Source of the DNA: Aquisalimonas sp.
GTDB taxonomy: Bacteria > Pseudomonadota > Gammaproteobacteria > Nitrococcales > Aquisalimonadaceae
Assembly: GCF_007120195.1 (NCBI RefSeq)
Contig: NZ_SKOG01000002.1
Location: 1-64,000 of the forward strand
Reading direction: 5' to 3'
Length of the DNA: 64,000 bases
The number at the start of each line of letters is the position of its first letter. Position 1 is the stretch's first letter. The position numbers were made by a program, and so were the translations under genes. Below are positions 55,601 to 64,000 of the stretch, piece by piece. The notes below the pieces were generated by a model. The model worked only from the letters and a program-made list of their open reading frames with translations, was not told the DNA's origin and searched no databases.

Positions 55601-55670
55601 TGAACCTCGCCTCCCCGGCGCCGCCTGAGGATGTGTCAACCCATCGGTTGCAGGAGACTAACGCCAGACC

Positions 55671-56729
<1,059 letters not shown>

Positions 56730-56738
56730 TGGGGGCTC

Positions 56739-56776
56739 GCCGGGGACGCAGTACGTCCGTCCCCGGCTTGTTAGTG
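56739..56776 (+). terminator. Rho-independent terminator of cysB
   Basis: A perfect ten-base stem GCCGGGGACG/CGTCCCCGGC with a nine-base loop begins 10 nt after the cysB stop and is followed by TTGTTAGT. The T run is short, so efficiency is uncertain. Confidence 0.6.
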
Positions 56777-56787
56777 TCCCGTAACCA

Positions 56788-57348
56788 TCAGCTGTCCAGA
56801 TCGGCCTGTTTTCTGCCCCCGGACCGCGCCGACTTGATAGCCGAAGCGGGTGGGACCGTGCTCTGCTCCGCCTGCATCTCCTGGGTTGGTGCCGAGGCCG
56901 AATCACCCGCGGCAGGGACCGGGGCGATCTCCGGGTCCCCAGCCGTCTCGTCCACGGCCCGTAGGAACAACGGCAGGGTCTGCTGTTCGATACGCCGCAC
57001 TTCCTGGAACCACTGCTCCCACATACGGGTACGCAGATCGAGCCAGCTCTCCATCATCTCGCCCCACTGTTGCGCAGCCCCACTGCCATCTCCGGGCTGC
57101 TCGGTGAGAGTTGATACTGACCCACACCACTGCGCGATCATCTCTTTTTCCACCTGAATCGTTCCGTGAACCAGTCGTTCAGAGACCTCAAGCCCCTCCC
57201 AAAAAGATCGATCCACCTCCCGAGTCAGGTCATCGGCGCTAACGTGTGTGCTCGGTGTCTGTTGCCATTGATCCCAGAATTGCCGGGATGTCGCGGCCAT
57301 GCCATCGAACAGGGCCTCCATGGGCTGACTTGCTGGTTTGTGTTCCAA
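56788..57348 (-). CDS. Hypothetical phasin-like / PHA-associated protein
   Basis: A 186-residue protein rich in Trp, Gln and Glu in its first 130 residues ('FWDQWQQTP', 'GEMMESWLDLRTRMWEQWFQ'), predicted mostly helical and amphipathic, with an Ala/Pro-rich tail ending in basic 'KSARSGGRKQ'. The pattern recalls phasins and the PhaE subunit of class III PHA synthase, but no signature is firm. The start is TTG 57348 after AAGGAGCG at nine bases. It is alone between cysB and serS on the minus strand. No phaC or phaR gene is in the window, so this remains a guess. Confidence 0.55.
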   Translation of the reverse strand: MEHKPASQPMEALFDGMAATSRQFWDQWQQTPSTHVSADDLTREVDRSFWEGLEVSERLVHGTIQVEKEMIAQWCGSVSTLTEQPGDGSGAAQQWGEMMESWLDLRTRMWEQWFQEVRRIEQQTLPLFLRAVDETAGDPEIAPVPAAGDSASAPTQEMQAEQSTVPPASAIKSARSGGRKQADLDS

Positions 57349-57573
57349 GTTGTTTCGCTCCTTGTTAGCTCGCGTCCCCCGATCAACACCCTATCCCGCG
57401 ACACTCACAGCTCGCGCCACGCGATGTGTGTGCGCGCAGCAGTGAAGACGGTCGGGGTGATCAGGCTTCTCGCACGTTGCCACTCCGGCTGGGTTGCCGA
57501 ATCCCGGCTTACTATCCTCCAAATCCGGCCGTTGACAAGTGTGGCGAAAGGGAGACAGTGACACGCTCTGCTT

Positions 57574-58854
<1,281 letters not shown>

Positions 58855-59002
58855 TTATCCCTCATGGCGCTGTCCGACGGAGCGCGCATTGTACCGGGTC
58901 AGGTGGGTGAAAATAAGGCGGTGAAAATAAGGCGTGGGTTATACGACTCCACGCCGGGCCAGGTCTTGGTGCCTGACTGTGTCGGGGTGGCCGGGGGTGT
59001 GG

Positions 59003-60322
59003 TCATTTCGGCTTAGGCCGGCGGCGCCAAGGGGATTGGTTGTCCAGGGTGCGCAGACGCTCGAGGCGCTCGCGGATCTTTGCTTCCAGACCGCGCGGCA
59101 GGGGCTCGTAGAAGCGTTGCGGTGGCATGTCCTCGGGGAAGTAATCCTCGCCGGCCGCATACCCTTCAGGCTCGTCGTGGGCGTAGCGGTATTCCTCGCC
59201 GTAGCCAAGCTGGCGCATGAGCTTGGTCGGCGCATTGCGCAGGTGCAGCGGTACTTCCAGGGAGCCATGCTCCCGCGCCGCCTTCGTGGCTGCGTTGTAG
59301 GCGCTGTAGACGGCGTTGCTCTTGGGTACGCTGGCGAGATACGCGATGGCATGGGCAATGGCGAGCTCACCCTCCGGGCTACCCAGCCGTTCCTGCGCTT
59401 CCCAGGCGTTCAGCGCCACCTGAAGGCCGCGGGGATCGGCATTGCCGATATCCTCCGAGGCCATGCGAACCACCCGCCGCGCCACGTACAGCGGGTCGCA
59501 GCCGCCGTCGAGCATGCGGCAATACCAGTACAGTGCGGCGTTGGCGTCCGAGCCGCGGACGGCCTTGTGGAGCGCGGAGATCTGGTCGTAGAAGGCCTCG
59601 CCACCCTTGTCAAAACGGCGCAGGCCGGAGGCTGATGCCTCCGCCAGCACGGACGGGTCGATGACGCCGCGATCGGCGAGATCCGCGGCGATCTCAAGCA
59701 GCGTCAGGCCGCGCCGGGCGTCGCCGTCGGCAAGTTCCACGAGCTGATCCATGGCCTGCGGTTCGACGCTGAGGCCGCGGTCACCCAGACCGCGCTCGGC
59801 ATCCGCAACAGCCCTGTGCAGCAGCCCTCGGAGCGCCTCCCGGGACAAGGCCCGCAAGACGTAGGTCCGCACGCGCGAGAGCAGTGCATTATTGAACTCA
59901 AACGAGGGGTTCTCCGTGGTGGCGCCGATAAAGACCAGCGTACCGTCCTCCACGAACGGCAAGAACGCGTCCTGCTGACTCTTATTGAACCGGTGCGCCT
60001 CATCGACGAACAGGATCGTGGCCTGACCGTGCTCGCGTCGCGCGCGCGCCTCCTCCACGGCGGCGCGGATGTCTTTCACGCCGCTCATCACTGCGGAGAG
60101 ACTCATGAAGCGCGCCTCGCTGGCTTCAGCCACCAGGCGCGCCAGGGTCGTCTTGCCCGTACCCGGCGGACCCCACAGCACCATCGAGTGCGGGTGGCCG
60201 GCTTCGATGCTGCGGCGCAGGGCCTTGCCCGGCCCCAGCAGGTGGTCCTGTCCCAGAAATTCCGTGATGGTTCGCGGCCGCATCCGGTCAGCCAGCGGCC
60301 GGACGGGCGCGTGCCTGGTCAA
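59003..60322 (-). CDS. rarA: Replication-associated recombination protein RarA (MgsA)
   Basis: A 439-residue AAA+ ATPase, homologue of yeast Mgs1/WRNIP1, that acts at stalled forks. Walker A is 'GPPGTGKTT', Walker B 'LFVDEAHRFNKSQQD', sensor 1 'GATTENPSFE'. 'MRPRTITEFLGQDHLLG' and 'ISALHKAVRGSDANAALYWY' are RarA hallmarks. The start is TTG 60322 in a TTGA overlap with lolA. The order ftsK-lolA-rarA-serS is conserved. Confidence 0.95.
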   Translation of the reverse strand: MTRHAPVRPLADRMRPRTITEFLGQDHLLGPGKALRRSIEAGHPHSMVLWGPPGTGKTTLARLVAEASEARFMSLSAVMSGVKDIRAAVEEARARREHGQATILFVDEAHRFNKSQQDAFLPFVEDGTLVFIGATTENPSFEFNNALLSRVRTYVLRALSREALRGLLHRAVADAERGLGDRGLSVEPQAMDQLVELADGDARRGLTLLEIAADLADRGVIDPSVLAEASASGLRRFDKGGEAFYDQISALHKAVRGSDANAALYWYCRMLDGGCDPLYVARRVVRMASEDIGNADPRGLQVALNAWEAQERLGSPEGELAIAHAIAYLASVPKSNAVYSAYNAATKAAREHGSLEVPLHLRNAPTKLMRQLGYGEEYRYAHDEPEGYAAGEDYFPEDMPPQRFYEPLPRGLEAKIRERLERLRTLDNQSPWRRRPKPK

Positions 60323-60960
60323 GGGGTGTCGGTGCCCTGCTCGATGACGTCCATATCGTCGTCGGGCTCGAAACGGAAACGCTCGGCGTTCAGCGTCTCG
60401 TTGGTGCGCACGTTGCGCAGGATTAACTGGTTTTCCTGGCCCAGGCCGTCGCGCACCAGAATTTCCGCCGGCACACCGTCAGCTATGCGCAGCCGCACCC
60501 CCTCCACTTCCCAGGATTCGTCTCGCGGCGTCAATACGATCCAGTCTTCGTCCACCTCGATGCGAAACTGCTCCTCGAGCCCGGCCAACTGTCCGCTGAG
60601 CAGCACCGCCGGCCCCGTCCCCAGGGTTTCCTGCAGCGGGCGCACGGTGACCTGGTAAAGGTCCTTGTCGTGGATCCACAAACGCTCGCCGTCGGCCACG
60701 ATGCGCTGCTCGAAGGGTTCCTCGTATAACCAGTCGAAACGATCGGGCCGCTGTATTGCCATGGTGCCGCGGCTCTCTTCCAGGATGCGCCCGTCCTCGT
60801 CGCGTACGACCTGTTCGAAGTCACCTTCCAGGGTGTCCACATCGTTGAAATAGGACTCCAGGGCCGCGCGCGGGTCAGCCGCTACCGGCGTGGAGGCCAG
60901 CGCGGCGGCGAGCAAGCCAAGGACCAACACGGCAATGCGCGGGATCGTGGTTCGTCTCAT
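60319..60960 (-). CDS. lolA: Outer-membrane lipoprotein carrier protein LolA
   Basis: The periplasmic chaperone that takes lipoproteins from LolCDE to LolB. The 213-residue precursor has a signal peptide ('IAVLVLGLLAAALASTPVAA') and the fold's 'DTLEGDFEQVVRDEDGR', 'RPDRFDWLYEEPFEQRIVAD' and 'LWIHDKDLYQVTV' strands. ATG 60960 is preferred to the upstream TTG at 60987, which overlaps the ftsK stop; ribosome binding is weak at both. It lies between ftsK and rarA. Confidence 0.94.
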   Translation of the reverse strand: MRRTTIPRIAVLVLGLLAAALASTPVAADPRAALESYFNDVDTLEGDFEQVVRDEDGRILEESRGTMAIQRPDRFDWLYEEPFEQRIVADGERLWIHDKDLYQVTVRPLQETLGTGPAVLLSGQLAGLEEQFRIEVDEDWIVLTPRDESWEVEGVRLRIADGVPAEILVRDGLGQENQLILRNVRTNETLNAERFRFEPDDDMDVIEQGTDTP

Positions 60961-60983
60961 CAAAAAAATGCTCACAATGTTCT

Positions 60984-63314
60984 TCAATCCTTTGGTGGTG
61001 GCGGCGCCAGAACGTCGCGTCCGCCGTTCGATTGCAGAGGCCCCACGACCCCGCTTTGTTCCATCTGTTCGACGAGGCGTGCAGCACGGTTGTAGCCGAT
61101 CTTGAGCCGCCGCTGCACCCCCGAGATCGAAGCGCGCCTGGTCTCGGCGACAATATGGACCGCCTGATCGTACAACGGATCCTGTTCGCCATCGACGCCG
61201 TCCTCGCCCGGGACACCGGGAAGGGGGCCATTGCTGGACGTCTCCTCGAGGATGCCGTCGACGTACTCGGGCTCCCCCAGTTCCATGAGGTGGTTGACGA
61301 CACGGTGGACGTCATTATCGGACACGAAAGCGCCGTGGACGCGGGTGGGCAGGCTGCTACCGGACGACTGGTAGAGCATGTCCCCGTGTCCGAGCAGGGA
61401 CTCGGCACCCATCTGATCCAAGATGGTGCGTGAGTCCACCCGGGAGGAGACCTGAAAGGCGATGCGGGTCGGTATATTGGCCTTGATCAAGCCGGTGATG
61501 ACGTCCACCGACGGTCGCTGCGTGGCCAGAATCAAGTGCAGGCCGGCGGCGCGGGCCTTCTGCGCCAGGCGCGCGATCAGCTCCTCGACCTTCTTGCCGA
61601 CCATCATCATCATGTCTGCGAATTCATCGACCACCACGACGATAAACGGCAGGGGCTCAAGCTCTGGCGCCTGCGCCTCGGGATCGTCGTCGGGGCGTTT
61701 CCAAAGCGGGTCCGCCAACGGCGCGCCGCGCTCGCTGGCCTCGCGTACCTTACGGTTATAGCCGGCGATGTTGCGCACACCAAGAGCCGCCATGAGGCGG
61801 TACCGACGTTCCATTTCGCCGACGCACCACCGCAGCGCGTTGGCCGCCTCTTTCATGTCTGTAACCACGGGGGCCAGCAGATGCGGGATGCCATCATAAA
61901 TGGACAGCTCCAGCATCTTCGGGTCAACCATGATTAACCGCACGTCTTCCGGCCGGTTCTTGTAGAGCAGACTGAGAATCATCGCGTTGACGCCAACCGA
62001 TTTCCCGGAGCCGGTCGTCCCTGCCACCAGCAGGTGTGGCATCTTGGCCAGGTCCACCACCACCGGCTCACCACCGATGTCCTTGCCGAGTGCCATGGAC
62101 AGCGGTGACTGCGCCCGCTCCCAGGCCTGGGCGCGCACGATCTCGCTGAATGCGATGGTCTGCCTGTTTTCGTTGGGGATCTCCAGTCCGACGACAGATT
62201 TTCCGGGGATGATTTCCACCACGCGCACGCTGAGAACCGACAGCGCCCGGGCGAGATCCTTGGCGAGGTTGCTGATTTGGCTGACCTTGACGCCGGCGGC
62301 GGGCAAGGCCTCAAAGCGGGTGATGACCGGTCCGGGTTTCACCGCGACCACCTCGATCTCCACGCCAAAATCCGCCAGCTTCATCTCCAGCTGGCGGGAC
62401 ATCGCTTCCAGGGCATCCTTCGAATACCCCGCCTGGTGCTGTGGCGGCGCATCGAGCAACGTGACCGGCGGCAGCCCGTCGCCCGTGGGCTCCGCCCTAA
62501 ACAGCGGCATCTGGCGCTCTTTGGCGACCTTTTTGCTCGACTTGGGCGCGGGCTTGTCCGGCTCGATCTGGGGCGCCTTGCGTGTGCGCTCCTGGCCCTT
62601 GTCCGGCTCAAGGACCGTTCGCCGGGCGCGTCGCGCGTGGCGGCCCGCCCAACTGTCCCTCAGGCGCGTGATCCCCTTGCCCAGGGCACTGAATGCGTTG
62701 AGGCAAAGGCGCCCGACCAGGTCCATGAGGCTGAGCCAGGACAACCCCGTGAACAGGGTGACGCTCGCCAGGAACACGGCGAGCAGCAGCAACGTGGCCC
62801 CGAGGAAGCTGAACATCGCCACCAGGGCGCCGCCAATGAGATCCCCGAGGATTCCGCCTGAGTGCAAGGGCACCGTGTGCGGCAGTGCCTCCACATGCAG
62901 TGTCGCCAGGCCGGCCCCGGAGGCCAGTGTCAGGATGAATCCCAGGCTGCGCAGGCCGAACACGCCCCAGTGGAACGCGCCATCACGGCGTTGCCAGCGC
63001 CAGGCGAGCCAGCCGGAGAGCGCGATCATAACGGGAAACAGATAAGCGAGATAACCGAATAGATACAAAGACAGGTCGGCAAACCAGGCGCCGGCAACGC
63101 CACCGGCGTTTTCCACTGGCCCGCCGACACCCGTGAAGCTCCAGCCCGGATCATTCGGGTGGTACGTAACCAGAGCCGCCAGGAGATAGATCGCCACAGC
63201 CAGGAGCAGAAACAGCATCGCTTCTCGCAGCCCTCGGCTGACGTGATGACCAAGCGGGGATGGGAGTTTGCTGCCGGCGCGGGGACCGGGATTGGAACTC
63301 GTGTGCTGGTTCAT
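60984..63314 (-). CDS. ftsK: DNA translocase FtsK
   Basis: A 776-residue division-linked DNA pump that clears chromosome termini and activates XerCD at dif. Four N-terminal membrane segments (about 30-190), a short basic linker (about 220-270), then the motor: '[20 protein letters not shown]' (Walker A), '[14 protein letters not shown]' (Walker B), '[13 protein letters not shown]', and the C-terminal winged-helix gamma domain ('[20 protein letters not shown]') that reads KOPS. The linker is far shorter than in E. coli FtsK (1329 residues), as in Pseudomonas. Upstream, trxB is not seen; lolA follows. Confidence 0.97.
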   Translation of the reverse strand: MNQHTSSNPGPRAGSKLPSPLGHHVSRGLREAMLFLLLAVAIYLLAALVTYHPNDPGWSFTGVGGPVENAGGVAGAWFADLSLYLFGYLAYLFPVMIALSGWLAWRWQRRDGAFHWGVFGLRSLGFILTLASGAGLATLHVEALPHTVPLHSGGILGDLIGGALVAMFSFLGATLLLLAVFLASVTLFTGLSWLSLMDLVGRLCLNAFSALGKGITRLRDSWAGRHARRARRTVLEPDKGQERTRKAPQIEPDKPAPKSSKKVAKERQMPLFRAEPTGDGLPPVTLLDAPPQHQAGYSKDALEAMSRQLEMKLADFGVEIEVVAVKPGPVITRFEALPAAGVKVSQISNLAKDLARALSVLSVRVVEIIPGKSVVGLEIPNENRQTIAFSEIVRAQAWERAQSPLSMALGKDIGGEPVVVDLAKMPHLLVAGTTGSGKSVGVNAMILSLLYKNRPEDVRLIMVDPKMLELSIYDGIPHLLAPVVTDMKEAANALRWCVGEMERRYRLMAALGVRNIAGYNRKVREASERGAPLADPLWKRPDDDPEAQAPELEPLPFIVVVVDEFADMMMMVGKKVEELIARLAQKARAAGLHLILATQRPSVDVITGLIKANIPTRIAFQVSSRVDSRTILDQMGAESLLGHGDMLYQSSGSSLPTRVHGAFVSDNDVHRVVNHLMELGEPEYVDGILEETSSNGPLPGVPGEDGVDGEQDPLYDQAVHIVAETRRASISGVQRRLKIGYNRAARLVEQMEQSGVVGPLQSNGGRDVLAPPPPKD

Positions 63315-63940
63315 AATTGTGCGCTAATGTTGAAGTTCACCCTGTCGTCAGCGCACAGGGCGCCGACGGCGGCGTAACCGAATCGACCTCGAGGAGGAGC
63401 GGCGCGGTGCCGGTGGTGCAGGGGCCCGCCCTTCAGGCCCGCGGCGGTCCCTCGGTTGCGTTGTTGGTTGCGCGCGAGGTGGTTCAGGCGGGCTTGCCAC
63501 ACCCGCGCGCCGTCGCCTGACGACAGGAGCGCGGCGCTGCGCAGGAATGGCGCGCACTCGTCAATCAGAACACTAGCCACGGCAGATCAGCCCATCCATG
63601 TTCGAGAAATCCAATGCCCGCGCCTCTAGAAAACGACCAAGCTCTCATCTTGGCCCTTGCCCGATGAGTGCCCATCCATTCATATAATATTGTACGTCAA
63701 CTGTAGAGGACAAGTTACTATATCACATGATATTTCGCAATGCGCTGGACTGGGTCACAGTCGTTTCGTTGGCGATCCCGGCGAGGCAAAGGAAACCGTC
63801 ACTGTGGCGCCTCACATGGGCGCCGCTGACCAAAAAATTTCGATCCACTAGTGTACCGGATCCCGCCGATGCTGGCTGCCTGTTCCTGCCATCGGCAAAA
63901 GCGCTCGACAGTGGCCGCTGGCGCACTCTACCATCGCGCC
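63315..63940. other. Gene-free region upstream of ftsK
   Basis: About 620 nt. The small ORFs here (such as 63311..63580 minus) have no recognisable domain. The part at 63680-63740 is AT-rich and includes TATAAT at 63683-63688 and the near-palindrome ATATCACATGATAT (63720-63733), which could be a promoter and operator for the gene beginning at 63941. I see no convincing -35 at the right distance. Confidence 0.4.
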
Positions 63941-64000
63941 ATGGATGCTGCCGTGGTCACCGATCTAACCACAATCCCCGCCGCTGAATGGAATGAATTG
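63941..64000 (+). CDS. N-terminal start of a probable GNAT/FemAB-like (DUF482) acyltransferase, partial
   Basis: An ATG at 63941 opens 20 codons to the window edge, ending 'IPAAEWNEL'. The 'I..IPA.EWN.L' pattern is the usual opening of DUF482/FemAB-like peptidoglycan-related N-acyltransferase proteins. The ORF track omits it, being cut off by the window. The ribosome binding site is not clear. The assignment rests on one short motif. Confidence 0.5.
   Translation, partial: MDAAVVTDLTTIPAAEWNEL

Overview
The window is a chromosomal stretch from a GC-rich gammaproteobacterium. Gene content and order (barA/uvrY, uvrY-uvrC-pgsA-tRNA-Gly/Cys/Leu, rpoE-rseA-rseC-degP-lepA-lepB-rnc-era-recO-pdxJ-acpS, sdhCDAB-sdhE-cptA, a thrH-type HAD phosphatase) recall Pseudomonas and Ectothiorhodospiraceae/Chromatiales-type bacteria. 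The genus cannot be named from the sequence. Nearly all of the window is ordinary core genome, densely packed in operons with 1-8 nt overlaps.

Layout. 1-0.9 kb: C-terminal end of what looks like a PKS/NRPS thioesterase, overlapping an Sfp-type phosphopantetheinyl transferase. 1-9.5 kb: EF-G paralogue, two NarL/LuxR-type response regulators, a dispersed-repeat cluster, DUF192 protein plus SNF-family sodium symporter, methyltransferase plus pyruvate kinase. 9.5-12.1 kb: tRNA-Leu, a small insert with a YbhN-type membrane protein, tRNA-Cys, tRNA-Gly. 12.1-15.2 kb: pgsA-uvrC-uvrY. 15.4-22 kb: RibD-C reductase, fumC, purB, a NUDIX hydrolase, rlmD and a PolB-like exonuclease. 22.3-25.1 kb: the BarA hybrid sensor kinase, partner of UvrY. 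25.1-35.3 kb: second repeat cluster, then the long envelope-stress/translation/rnc operon read leftward from rpoE. 35.5-42.6 kb: nadB, cptA-sdhE-sdhBADC, a DUF1674 (SdhAF4-like) gene and ygfZ. 42.6-51.6 kb: lysS, prfB (with programmed +1 frameshift), hrpA, a phosphodiesterase, thrH and a 5'-nucleotidase. 51.7-57.4 kb: AidB-like acyl-CoA dehydrogenase, YccA-type Bax inhibitor protein, a siroheme methyltransferase with a decayed N-terminal domain, cysB, and a phasin-like gene. 57.5-63.3 kb: serS, rarA, lolA, ftsK. The right edge holds the first 20 codons of a probable acyltransferase.

The most notable observation is in the tRNA cluster. The normal Gly-Cys-Leu order is broken between Cys and Leu by about 2.1 kb, and next to tRNA-Leu there is a gap-free 50-nt decayed copy (41/50 identical by hand alignment) of the 3' part of tRNA-Cys. 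That is the footprint expected of an integrative element that entered at the tRNA-Cys 3' end, carrying a flippase-like gene of visibly different composition. Other points of interest are a family of palindromic 'GTAGGG...CCCTAC' repeats at two loci (one supplies the stop codon of acpS), the absence of rseB between rseA and rseC, a CysG-like protein whose Rossmann domain has lost its nucleotide motif, and a sigma-E-like autoregulatory promoter before rpoE. No CRISPR array, complete transposase, prophage or clearly new defence system was found.
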